A stretch of DNA of 26,650 bases, taken from the IMG/VR virus record IMGVR_UViG_3300043331_000501, positions 1-26,650 of that record; one strand, 5' to 3'. The notes under the pieces were generated by a model. It saw nothing but the letters and a program-made list of their open reading frames with translations. It was not told where the DNA came from and searched no databases. Shown here in pieces: positions 6,833-13,023 of this stretch. Every line of letters starts with the position of its first letter. Positions within the stretch are counted from its first letter, which is position 1. The translations under genes and the position numbers were made by a program. Origin of the DNA: a virus.

Positions 6833-7377
6833 GACTTCTACTCTCGCTCGCCCTCATCGTCGGCATCTGCACCTTCATCGGCGGGCGCAGCGTCGCCGGC
6901 GCGCAGGAGGAGCCCGATCCGTGCGCCGCGGAGGAGTGCGTGCCGCTGGCCGACTACGAGGCGCTCGAGGCCGAGCTCTCGGACATGACCGATCTCTTCG
7001 AGCGGGCCAATCACCGCACCATCATCCTCGAGAGCAAGGTGCGCGAGCTCAGAACGAAGCTCTGGGCTGTGCGCTACGCCAAGAAGCAGATTCTCAAGCG
7101 CCTCCGCTACAACTCCCGCGCGGCCATACGCTACGTCTTCGGCCGTTGGGCAGGGCAGGCCTTGCAGGTGTCCTACTGCGAGTCGCGCTGGTCGAGGACG
7201 GCGCGGAACGGCCAGTATCTCGGGCTGTTCCAGATGGGGAGCTACGCCCGCTCGCGCTACGGCCACTCCTCGACGGCGATCGGGCAGGCCAGAGCGGCTT
7301 TCCGCTACTTCCGCGCGACGGGGTACACGTGGCGGCCGTGGGCGTGTCAGCCGAGCTCCTACGGGGGTGTGCTGTGA
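6829..7377 (+). CDS. Secreted lytic transglycosylase-like protein with coiled coil
   Basis: A 182-residue exported cell-wall enzyme. It has a signal peptide (residues 1-25, predicted cut after 'SVAGA'), a Cys pair (C32, C37), a coiled coil about 42-93, then a lysozyme/transglycosylase-like domain. That domain shows 'QVSYCESRWSRTA' with probable catalytic Glu118, 'NGQYLGLFQMGSYARSRYGH' (127-146), 'QARAAFRYF' and a closing 'WRPWACQP'. This architecture is typical of small secreted transglycosylases of high-GC actinobacteria, so capture of a host gene is likely. It lies in the early operon and has its own export signal, so it differs from the holin-dependent amidase. It may remodel the wall during infection or act as a second lysin. 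Confidence 0.8.
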   Translation: MRLLLSLALIVGICTFIGGRSVAGAQEEPDPCAAEECVPLADYEALEAELSDMTDLFERANHRTIILESKVRELRTKLWAVRYAKKQILKRLRYNSRAAIRYVFGRWAGQALQVSYCESRWSRTARNGQYLGLFQMGSYARSRYGHSSTAIGQARAAFRYFRATGYTWRPWACQPSSYGGVL

Positions 7378-7661
7378 CCTGCCCCTACCGAGAGGCGCTG
7401 GAACGGATAGCTCGCGCTGGTGCTGTGAAGACGGGTGTGAGCGGATATGAGGAGTTCGCAACCGCTGATCCGCGCATGGAGGCGCTGTCGGATATGGCCC
7501 ACGAAGCCCTCGCCAAGCCGTGCGGGTGCGTGGTGGTGAGTGACGAGGAGGCGCGGCAGATCGAGGCGGCGCTGCGCACGCCGTCGCGCCCTCATCACGA
7601 TTGGGTCACGCAAGCAGAAGCAGCCATAGCCCTCCTCCGCGAGCGGAGCGCCGATGCCTGA
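7374..7661 (+). CDS. Hypothetical protein, helical, Cys pair
   Basis: A 95-residue protein from a GTG overlapping the transglycosylase stop (GTGA). The open frame extends far upstream, but that part only shadows the two preceding genes. It is helical and acidic, with 'KPCGCVVVSDEEARQIEAAL' in the middle and an early Cys. The composition resembles small Ea22-like accessory proteins, and the next gene is one. Function unknown. Confidence 0.6.
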   Translation: MTCPYREALERIARAGAVKTGVSGYEEFATADPRMEALSDMAHEALAKPCGCVVVSDEEARQIEAALRTPSRPHHDWVTQAEAAIALLRERSADA

Positions 7662-8085
7662 CCCCCTCACCGACCTGGCCGAGAAGGCGAAGCGGGCTAC
7701 GCCGGGGCCGTGGGGAACAGACGAGGATGAATGGTCGCACGGTGTACGGCCATACCACGACCACGCCGGGCCGATAATCGCCACATGGGACAACCGGCAC
7801 CCGGCCGATGAGCAGCATCGCCTAAACGCCGCCTACATCGCCGCCTGCTCGCCGGAGCGCATCCTGGCGCTGGTGGAGCGGGTGCGGGAGGAGTCCGAGG
7901 CTAAATGGAAGGCACGCAAGAGACTGCAAGAGGCCGAGTCTCAGATCGCAGAGCTAGAGGAGGTCGCGGAGGCGGCACGTGTGTACTGCGCCTATGACGG
8001 CGAGAGCGATGCGACCGTGGCCCTCTACTTCGACGCGATGGGGGAGGCCCTCGCCCGCCTCGATGAGATGGAGGGCGAGCGGTGA
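7654..8085 (+). CDS. Ea22-like protein
   Basis: A 143-residue protein with the hallmark start of the Ead/Ea22-like phage family: 'AKRATPGPW' (residues 12-20) and 'NAAYIAACSPERILALVERV' (about 58-77). The rest is coiled coil ('ESQIAELEEVAEAARVYC') with a helical end. Such proteins are widespread early accessory genes of temperate and lytic phages, with no firmly established biochemical role. It overlaps the previous gene by eight bases and the next by four. Confidence 0.75.
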   Translation: MPDPLTDLAEKAKRATPGPWGTDEDEWSHGVRPYHDHAGPIIATWDNRHPADEQHRLNAAYIAACSPERILALVERVREESEAKWKARKRLQEAESQIAELEEVAEAARVYCAYDGESDATVALYFDAMGEALARLDEMEGER

Positions 8086-8156
8086 ACTGGGCCTATCTTC
8101 CGCTTGTGCTGCTTGGGATCTTCGTGATGCTGAGGGGTTGGCGCATTTGGCGGTGA
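8082..8156 (+). CDS. One-helix membrane mini-protein
   Basis: A 24-residue frame from a GTG overlapping the Ea22-like stop, ending in a TGA overlapping the next GTG. The sequence is one membrane helix ('LPLVLLGIFVMLRG') with a basic Trp/Arg end, as expected for an inside-positive tail. Double coupling supports translation. Unknown role. Confidence 0.45.
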   Translation: MNWAYLPLVLLGIFVMLRGWRIWR

Positions 8157-8341
8157 AGCCCTACGACGCCCCCGGCCAGCCCTGCGCCGTCTGCGGCAAG
8201 CCCGTACGCCGGGGCTCGGGTTTCTACTGTGCGCCGGTCAAGGAGCAGAGGCGCAGCGGCGCAGGCGGGATTCAGAGCCACGTCGTCGGGCCGTGGGCTC
8301 GGCATGTGGGGTGCAAGACACCCTCGGAAGGAGAACCATGA
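8153..8341 (+). CDS. Small zinc-ribbon-like protein
   Basis: A 62-residue protein from GTG 8153. It has 'CAVCGKPV' (a CxxC knuckle), then a third Cys in 'GSGFYCAPVK', and ends with 'WARHVGCKTP', so four cysteines plus His that could bind one or two zinc ions. It is basic overall. Similar stand-alone zinc ribbons occur at 9725, 10562 and 13640 in this window. No specific partner can be assigned. Confidence 0.62.
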   Translation: MKPYDAPGQPCAVCGKPVRRGSGFYCAPVKEQRRSGAGGIQSHVVGPWARHVGCKTPSEGEP

Positions 8342-8799
8342 AGCTCGCACTAACACTCGCAACCCTGGCTGCGCTCGTTCTCGCCTCTTCGGCGGCGGCG
8401 TGGCTCTACTACGGCACCGACGGTAACGACACCTGGGTCGGAACGAGCGGCGTCGACACGGCCTACGGCTACGGCGGCGCAGATTCGCTCTACGGCCTCG
8501 CCGGAGCAGACAATCTCTACGGCGGCTCCGGCGGGGACTACCTGAGCGGGAGCGAGGGCGGCGACTGGATCGAGGGCAACGGAGGCGCGGATGTTGTAGG
8601 CGGCGGCTCGGGCGCCGATCACCTCTTCGGCCTCGACGGAAACGACATTGTGGACGGCCGAGACGCCGGCACGAACGACTACGTGGGTGGCGGCAACGGC
8701 GTGGACAAGTGCTACATCGACTCGACCTACATCAACGGTGTCTATCGCCGCGACGACCACGGCGGCTGTGAGACGCTGATCGTGCGGTCGCTGCCGTGA
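8338..8799 (+). CDS. Secreted RTX (hemolysin-type Ca-binding) repeat protein
   Basis: A 153-residue protein with a signal peptide (residues 1-21, 'LATLAALVLASSAAA'). About ten glycine/aspartate-rich nonapeptide-like repeats follow, from about 26 to 121 ('GTDGNDTWVGTSGVDTAYG', 'GGADSLYGLAGADNLYGGSG'). These are typical of RTX calcium-binding beta-rolls. The C-terminal cap has two cysteines (C125, C144) within 'DKCYID' and 'HGGCET', which resembles short secreted RTX proteins of actinobacteria. The ATG has a good GGAAGGAG ribosome binding site and overlaps the previous stop (ATGA). No toxin or enzyme domain is present. It should fold outside the cell on binding calcium; it could be a surface coat, adhesion or exclusion factor, or a captured host gene. 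Confidence 0.8.
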   Translation: MKLALTLATLAALVLASSAAAWLYYGTDGNDTWVGTSGVDTAYGYGGADSLYGLAGADNLYGGSGGDYLSGSEGGDWIEGNGGADVVGGGSGADHLFGLDGNDIVDGRDAGTNDYVGGGNGVDKCYIDSTYINGVYRRDDHGGCETLIVRSLP

Positions 8800-8996
8800 C
8801 CGCCGCCCAGCGCACCGAGCTGAAGCGCCAGGTTGACGAGATCCGCCGTATGCAGCTCGCCATGAAGCCCGATGAACGAAGGTTCAAGGCGATTGGGATG
8901 CGCGAAGAGGGCATGACCTACAAATGCATCTCCAAGCGCCTCAACGTGCCGCAGACGACGGTGCATAACTGGGTGAACGGGAAGAAGCGCAAGTGA
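8796..8996 (+). CDS. Small helix-turn-helix protein
   Basis: A 66-residue basic protein from a GTG overlapping the RTX stop. The C-terminal half 'FKAIGMREEGMTYKCISKRL' followed by 'NVPQTTVHNWVNGKKRK' is a clear homeodomain-like/resolvase-type HTH. The N-terminal half is a charged helix. It could be a regulator, a small terminase-like DNA-binding protein, or a specificity partner for the methyltransferase, to which it is coupled by GTGA. The DNA target is unknown. Confidence 0.7.
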   Translation: MTAAQRTELKRQVDEIRRMQLAMKPDERRFKAIGMREEGMTYKCISKRLNVPQTTVHNWVNGKKRK

Positions 8997-9634
8997 GGCC
9001 GAGGCTGCTGGATCTGTTCTGCGGGGCCGGCGGGGCGGCCATGGGCTACCACCGCGCGGGCTTCGATGTGGTGGGAGTAGACATCGAGCCGCAGCCGAAC
9101 TACACGTTCAGGTTCTACCAAGCGGATGCTCTGCGCCTGGATGATCGCTGGATCGAGGCCGAACGCTTCGACGCGATCCACGCGAGCCCGCCGTGCCAGC
9201 TGTGGAGTGGAATGCACGGTTCAAGCGGCCCTGACCTGATCACGCCTCTGCGCCCCCTACTCGAAGCCACAGGCCTCCCCTACGTGATCGAGAACGTCCC
9301 AGGCGCACCGCTCGAAGGCCCGATCCTGTGCGGCTCGAGCTTCGGGCTCGGCGTGCGCCGGCATCGACGCTTCGAGACGAACTTCCCGCTCATCGTTCCG
9401 CCCTGCGCCCACGGGCAGCAGGCGCCTCGCTTCGAGGTCTACGACCACGGCGCCTGGTACAAGAGCGCCGTCGTTCCGGTCTACGGCACCGGAGGAGGCA
9501 AGGGCCGCGAGCATTGGGCCGAGGCGATGGGCATCGACTGGATGACCGATTCTGAAATGGCAGAGGCCATCCCCCCGGCCTACACCGAGCTCATCGGCCA
9601 CCAGTTGCTCGCCCACGTCAAGGCCGCCGCGTGA
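8993..9634 (+). CDS. DNA (cytosine-5-)-methyltransferase
   Basis: A 213-residue small C5-cytosine methyltransferase transferring a methyl group from SAM to cytosine in DNA. Motif I 'LLDLFCGAGGAAMGYHRAGF' (5-24), motif II 'VVGVDIEPQPNYTF', motif IV 'ASPPCQLWS' with catalytic Cys68, motif VI 'VIENVPGAPLEG' (98-109), motif VIII-like 'RRHRRFE' (122-128) and motif X 'PPAYTELIGHQLLAH' near the end are all present. It is shorter than typical restriction-linked enzymes, with a minimal target recognition region, and no restriction gene is nearby. A solitary phage methylase for self-protection or regulation is most likely. Confidence 0.9.
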   Translation: MRPRLLDLFCGAGGAAMGYHRAGFDVVGVDIEPQPNYTFRFYQADALRLDDRWIEAERFDAIHASPPCQLWSGMHGSSGPDLITPLRPLLEATGLPYVIENVPGAPLEGPILCGSSFGLGVRRHRRFETNFPLIVPPCAHGQQAPRFEVYDHGAWYKSAVVPVYGTGGGKGREHWAEAMGIDWMTDSEMAEAIPPAYTELIGHQLLAHVKAAA

Positions 9635-9720
9635 GTATCTCGATCAAGAATGCTCTGAGGCTCTATTTCGCCATAGGCTGGATCGTAGGTTTGATCTCTG
9701 GATACGTGCTGTGGGGATAG
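9631..9720 (+). CDS. One-helix membrane mini-protein
   Basis: A 29-residue frame from a GTG overlapping the methyltransferase stop (GTGA). It has a short polar start (SISIKNALR) and one hydrophobic aromatic helix ('LYFAIGWIVGLISGYVLWG'). It resembles the other single-span mini-proteins at 4471, 4556 and 8082 in design. Unknown role. Confidence 0.45.
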   Translation: MSISIKNALRLYFAIGWIVGLISGYVLWG

Positions 9721-9724
9721 CCGC

Positions 9725-9985
9725 ATGAGCCGCTGTACCTGCCGCCTCGTTCACGGCGTCGTTCATCTATGCGCCCTCTGCCGCATCGAGCACAAGACGA
9801 GGCCCGCCGAGCCCTGGGTGCCGGCCGAGCATTGCCGCACCTGCCTCGTGGAACGGGTGGAACGCCTCGAGGCCGAGCTCACCCTTGCCAGGCGCTCGCT
9901 TCGCTACGGGCGCCCTGCCGTCGACGGCGTGACGGGCAGGCCGATACCGCCGCTCTTTCTGACGCCGCAGGGCTGGCAGCCGTAG
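9725..9985 (+). CDS. Small zinc-knuckle protein, last gene of the early operon
   Basis: An 86-residue protein. Paired cysteines and histidines occur in 'CTCRLVHGVVHLCALCRIEH' (residues 4-23) and 'HCRTCLVERVERLEAEL', the latter running into a short coiled coil. The C-terminal third is Pro-rich. Likely a zinc-bound dimer; function unknown. It lies directly before the hairpin at 9996-10036. Confidence 0.62.
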   Translation: MSRCTCRLVHGVVHLCALCRIEHKTRPAEPWVPAEHCRTCLVERVERLEAELTLARRSLRYGRPAVDGVTGRPIPPLFLTPQGWQP

Positions 9986-9995
9986 GAAAAGAAAA

Positions 9996-10036
9996 CACCG
10001 GGCCGCTTGACTGACGGAGCGACCCGGTGCTATTTT
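9996..10036 (+). terminator. Probable Rho-independent terminator of the early operon
   Basis: An imperfect inverted repeat pairs CACCGGGCCGCT (9996-10007) with AGCGACCCGGTG (10018-10029), 12-base arms with one mismatch and a 10-base loop. An A-rich run (GAAAAGAAAA) precedes it and a T-rich run (TATTTTGTT) follows it. This suits a terminator, possibly bidirectional. The long loop, and the -35/-10-like boxes overlapping it, leave room for an operator/promoter reading. Confidence 0.6.
10007..10036 (+). promoter_or_regulatory. Possible promoter overlapping the hairpin
   Basis: TTGACT (10007-10012), an 18-base spacer and TATTTT (10031-10036) resemble a sigma-70 promoter directed at the gene at 10058. 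The -35 box lies at the loop and the right arm of the inverted repeat fills the spacer. The same TTGACT hexamer is used by the stronger promoter at 4644. The -10 match is weak, so this is tentative. Confidence 0.35.
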
Positions 10037-10057
10037 GTTCCCTCGGCTAGAAAGAAC

Positions 10058-10306
10058 ATGGCTGACGATACCAAACCCACCTCTCAGCGCAAGTCCCGAC
10101 CCGGCCTCTGGAACGGCCACCTCCTCGAGACTGTAGGAGCCGTGACGAAGCGCCGCCGCGCCACGCGCGCCGAGATAGGCGAGGCCTACCGGCTGTGGGC
10201 GAAGCACTCAGACATACGGCTAGGCCGTGTGCAGACGGGCAGAGCGGCTACGGCCGTGGCCTGCGGCGTAGGGCCGCTTGGGTCTAGGAGCTCTTGGCAT
10301 GACTAG
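10058..10306 (+). CDS. Small basic hypothetical protein
   Basis: An 82-residue protein from ATG 10058, the first start after the hairpin. It is basic, with a helical segment 'TRAEIGEAYRLWAKHSD' and a Gly/Ala-rich 'GRAATAVACGVGPLG' end. The ribosome binding site (AGAAAG) is weak. It could be a DNA-associated protein of the packaging region, perhaps a divergent small terminase, but no motif supports a call. Confidence 0.55.
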   Translation: MADDTKPTSQRKSRPGLWNGHLLETVGAVTKRRRATRAEIGEAYRLWAKHSDIRLGRVQTGRAATAVACGVGPLGSRSSWHD

Positions 10307-10565
10307 CCGCGAGAAGATGCGCTCGGCCCCCTCGAGCCCCATGCCTCGCTTCTGCCAGGGCCTGGCCTACAGGACGATCGAGATCCCCAATCCCTCGGAG
10401 CCCACGGTCGGAGGCAAGGAAGTCGTACGCATCTCGACCATGCCGGACCGCTACGAGTACGACTACCCCGGCAAGGTGCTCGAGGTGCAGCCAGCCAAGT
10501 TCCACATGAAGCGGACATGGAACAAGTACGCGCTGCCGGCCTCGATGCGAGGGCCGAGCACATGA
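10299..10565 (+). CDS. Hypothetical protein
   Basis: An 88-residue protein from ATG 10299, with AGGAG at 10286-10290 as ribosome binding site. It is Pro/Tyr/Arg-rich: 'PMPRFCQGLAYRTIEIPNPS' and 'PDRYEYDYPGKVLEVQPAKF'. It overlaps the previous gene by eight bases and the next by four. I recognise no family. Confidence 0.55.
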   Translation: MTSREKMRSAPSSPMPRFCQGLAYRTIEIPNPSEPTVGGKEVVRISTMPDRYEYDYPGKVLEVQPAKFHMKRTWNKYALPASMRGPST

Positions 10566-10837
10566 GCAAGCGCAAGCGGATCGGCTTCTGGCACAACGTG
10601 CCTAGTCTCTGCGTTCACTGCAAGGTGGAGAGGGAGCAAGGGACAAAGTTCTATGGTGGCTGGTGCACTTCCTGCCATGCGGAGAAGGCAGCAGCAAAGC
10701 GCAAGGTCACAGCTACAAAGCTTCTGGCTCGAGGCAAGCAGGCCGAGCCGGTTGAGCGCAACGGCCAAGAGTTCGCAGTCGTGGTGCTACCTCCCAAGCG
10801 AGGTAAGTCACAGAGAAGGAGGCGCACCGCAGCGTAA
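10562..10837 (+). CDS. Small basic zinc-ribbon protein
   Basis: A 91-residue protein starting at ATGA. A zinc ribbon is clear: 'SLCVHCKVEREQG' and 'WCTSCHAEKAAAKRK' give two CxxC pairs. The flanks are strongly basic and the tail is RRRR-rich, suggesting nucleic acid binding. Codon choice is noticeably less GC-biased here than in neighbours, a hint of different origin. It is the last gene before the non-coding stretch. Confidence 0.65.
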   Translation: MSKRKRIGFWHNVPSLCVHCKVEREQGTKFYGGWCTSCHAEKAAAKRKVTATKLLARGKQAEPVERNGQEFAVVVLPPKRGKSQRRRRTAA

Positions 10838-11107
10838 GCGCAGCACCTACCACGAAGCTATCCCCCGCAAGAGATAGCTAGGGCGACGTAGGCCGTAGAC
10901 CCATCGGAGGTTGTACCCGGATAAGGGCCGGGGACGGGCGTGGCGATGGCGAGGCTGACCAGTCCGCGAAGGCGACGGTGATAGGCGATGGCAGGAGTTC
11001 GCTGAGTGGGCTAGTCCTTCAAAGGGCTAGTCCACTCTTGCTCAGGCTCCTGGCTCTGGCAGGGATACCACCCCACTCCGTCTAGCCTAGGCTCTAACCT
11101 CTGAGCC
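10838..11107. other. Non-coding, repeat-bearing region; candidate cos / late control region
   Basis: About 270 bases without a convincing gene on either strand, between the small genes and the terminase module. It contains a 30-base hairpin with embedded 10-base direct repeats (11006-11035), two copies of GGCGATGGC (10942-10950 and 10984-10992), short complementary arms GCGAA/TTCGC around 10967-11002, and the perfect palindrome AGCCTAGGCT (11084-11093). Cohesive-end sites commonly lie just upstream of terminase genes, and an HNH protein next to terminase is usual in cos phages. This is therefore the best candidate for the packaging site and for late promoter elements, although I see no consensus promoter. 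Function is inferred. Confidence 0.45.
11006..11035. repeat. Hairpin with internal direct repeats
   Basis: The 13-base arms (11006-11018 and 11023-11035) pair fully if two G-U pairs are allowed, around a TCAA loop. The arms also contain a direct repeat GGGCTAGTCC at 11008-11017 and 11024-11033. There is no T-run after it, so it is not a standard terminator. Repeat-plus-palindrome layout suits a protein-binding site such as for terminase or a regulator. Confidence 0.6.
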
Positions 11108-11299
11108 ATGACGAAGCCGGCGTTCAGGTATCCACTGAGCGAGGAGCAGAGAGCGATGATGCAACGAGCAAGGGCAGCGCGCCGAGTGCTGAGACACAAG
11201 AGACATGGCAGCGTCGACCCAAGGCTGCTACTCGCTGCTGTCGTATGGCCTACGAGCGAGGTGCTACGCCGAGCTCCGAGGACTAGGGGGGGTGGGTAG
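11108..11299 (+). CDS. Small basic hypothetical protein
   Basis: A 63-residue Arg-rich protein from ATG 11108. The N-terminal half is helical ('LSEEQRAMMQRARAARRVLR'), the second half has 'DPRLLLAAVVWPTSEVLRR' and an Arg/Gly end. It precedes the HNH gene by about 50 bases. There is no strong ribosome binding site and codon use is atypical. It is where a small terminase might be expected but is too short to assign. Confidence 0.45.
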   Translation: MTKPAFRYPLSEEQRAMMQRARAARRVLRHKRHGSVDPRLLLAAVVWPTSEVLRRAPRTRGGG

Positions 11300-11353
11300 G
11301 CTGAATACGATGCCTCCATACCCCGCCGCAGTGAAATTTCTGTGTGCGATGCG

Positions 11354-11593
11354 ATGACGCTCTCGGCTCGAGCTCACGCACAGCGGTATAACGCCACGCA
11401 TCGAGCGACGAGACGCGCTCTGGTTCCCTTCGTTGAATCGGGCTTGGCGACGTGTTGGCGCTGCGGTGGGAGGATTCACCCCGGCGAAGAGTGGGATCTG
11501 GGCCATGACGACGCCGGCAACATCCGCGGACCCGAGCACCGCGCCGAGAACAGGGCGACGGCGAGCAGGCGGCATACTTCGCGCTCATGGTGA
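11354..11593 (+). CDS. HNH endonuclease-like protein
   Basis: A 79-residue protein beside the terminase, as in many cos phages where HNH proteins take part in DNA end cleavage. The core reads 'CWRCGGRIHPGEEWDLGHDD' then 'GPEHRAENRATA': a zinc CxxC, the catalytic-type His of 'DLGH' and the terminal Asn of the HNH signature. Relatives usually have Cys in the 'HRxCNR' position and sometimes a second zinc pair; here it is Glu and the end is truncated-looking. ATG 11354 is chosen; GTG 11342 is an alternative. It overlaps the terminase start by seven bases. Confidence 0.72.
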   Translation: MTLSARAHAQRYNATHRATRRALVPFVESGLATCWRCGGRIHPGEEWDLGHDDAGNIRGPEHRAENRATASRRHTSRSW

Positions 11594-13023
11594 AGCCGCG
11601 CTTCGCGCGCACGGTGAAGGGCAATTCGAGCCTGGGAAACGAGGCCGTCGACTTGGCCGCGAGTGCCGGGCTCGTGCTCGACGACTGGCAGGCCTACGTG
11701 CTGCGCGAATCGCTCCGGCAGAAGGGGAAGAAGCACGCCGCGTTCGAGGTCGGCGTCAATGTCGCCCGCCAGAACGGAAAGGGCGCCATTCTCGAGGCAC
11801 GCGAGCTGGCTGAACTCTTCCTCGTCCGCTCCGATCTGACTATTCACTCGGCGCACAACTTCTCCACTTCGCTCATGCACTTCAACCGCTTCCGCTCGCT
11901 GATCGAAGAGACGCCGCATCTACGGAAAGAGCTCGCCGGCGGGCGAACGCGCGGCATCTTCCAGGGATCGGGCGCGGAGCACATCGAGCTCGTGAACCCG
12001 AAGCGCGAGATCCATTTTCGCACGAGGACGAAGGGCGGCGGCCGCGGCTTCTCCTGCGACCTGCTCGTGCTCGACGAGGCCATGTTCATCCCCGAATACG
12101 CCTACGCGGCGCTCTTCCCCATGCAGAGAGCGCGCCCGAACCCGCAAGTGTGGTACACGGGCTCGGCCGTCGACCAGCTCGTCCACGAGAACGCCGTCAT
12201 CTGGACACGCATTCGCGAGCGCGGGATCGCGCCCAAGCCGGATGATGAGCGCCTCGTCTACTTCGAGTGGTCGATAGAAGGCGAAAACCCTTCCAGCGTG
12301 CCCGACGAGGTGCGAAACGACCGCTCACTGTGGAAGAAGGCAAACCCGGCGCTGGGGATCCGCATAGACCCCGATCACATGAAGCAGGAGCTCCTCTCCA
12401 TGCCTTCTCGTGAGGCGGCCGTCGAGCTGCTGGGAATCGGCGACTGGCCGCGAACTGACTACGCGGACGAGCACGCAATCGACTACGAGGCCTGGATCGA
12501 GCTCGAGGACGCCGATTCGGTGCTGCAGGATCCGATCTGCCTCGCCTTCGACGTTTCCCCCGACCGCCAAGCATCGATCGCCGCGGCCGGCCTCAACCAG
12601 AACGAACGCTGGCACGTCGAGATCACGGACTCGAGGAGGGGCACGGCCTGGGTGGTCGAGCGCATCCTCGCTCTTTCCGAGCGTCACAAGCCCGCCGCGG
12701 TCGTCTGCGACGGCTATGGCCCCGCTTCGAGCCTCGTTCCCGCCCTCGAGGCGGCCGGCGTTCCCGTCATCGCCTTCACCGCCTCGGAGCACGGTGCCGC
12801 CTGCGGGCGGCTCGTCGACGCCGTGAGCGAGGGCACCATCCGCCACGTAGGCGATCCTAGGCTCGTGGCGTCGATTCGAGCAGCCGCGACGCGCCCGCTG
12901 GGCGATGCGTGGGCGTGGAGCCGCAAGTCCTCGTCCGACAACATCTCGCCGCTCGTCTCCGTCACGCTCGCCCTGTCGGCGGCGATGGTGCAGGCGAAGC
13001 GTACGGCCTTCGTGCTCGCATGA
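11587..13023 (+). CDS. terL: Terminase large subunit
   Basis: A 478-residue packaging motor that translocates DNA into the prohead and cuts it. The ATPase part has a Walker A-like 'NVARQNGKGA' (about 58-67) and Walker B 'DLLVLDEAMF' (about 158-167). The nuclease part has acidic residues in 'CLAFDVSPDRQASIAAAG' (about 319-336), 'AAVVCDGYGPAS' (about 371-382) and 'SSDNISPLVSVTLALSAA' near the end. The length suits phage TerL proteins of this class. No recognisable small terminase lies upstream. The next gene starts within its stop codon (ATGA). Confidence 0.93.
   Translation: MVKPRFARTVKGNSSLGNEAVDLAASAGLVLDDWQAYVLRESLRQKGKKHAAFEVGVNVARQNGKGAILEARELAELFLVRSDLTIHSAHNFSTSLMHFNRFRSLIEETPHLRKELAGGRTRGIFQGSGAEHIELVNPKREIHFRTRTKGGGRGFSCDLLVLDEAMFIPEYAYAALFPMQRARPNPQVWYTGSAVDQLVHENAVIWTRIRERGIAPKPDDERLVYFEWSIEGENPSSVPDEVRNDRSLWKKANPALGIRIDPDHMKQELLSMPSREAAVELLGIGDWPRTDYADEHAIDYEAWIELEDADSVLQDPICLAFDVSPDRQASIAAAGLNQNERWHVEITDSRRGTAWVVERILALSERHKPAAVVCDGYGPASSLVPALEAAGVPVIAFTASEHGAACGRLVDAVSEGTIRHVGDPRLVASIRAAATRPLGDAWAWSRKSSSDNISPLVSVTLALSAAMVQAKRTAFVLA

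Noticed and set aside
6615-7373. Long upstream extension of the gene at 7374-7661
   Set aside because: The extension is a frame shadow of the two exported-protein genes; the coupled GTG at 7374 is the sensible start.
10838-11107. tRNA or small ribozyme in the non-coding region
   Set aside because: No T-loop-like GTTCRA with matching arms and no hammerhead core (the CTGANGA/GAA pattern fails); only simple hairpins and repeats are visible.
11011-11319. 102-codon minus-strand frame across the non-coding region and the small gene
   Set aside because: No ribosome site, Ser/Leu-rich random-looking translation, and opposite orientation to every other gene.
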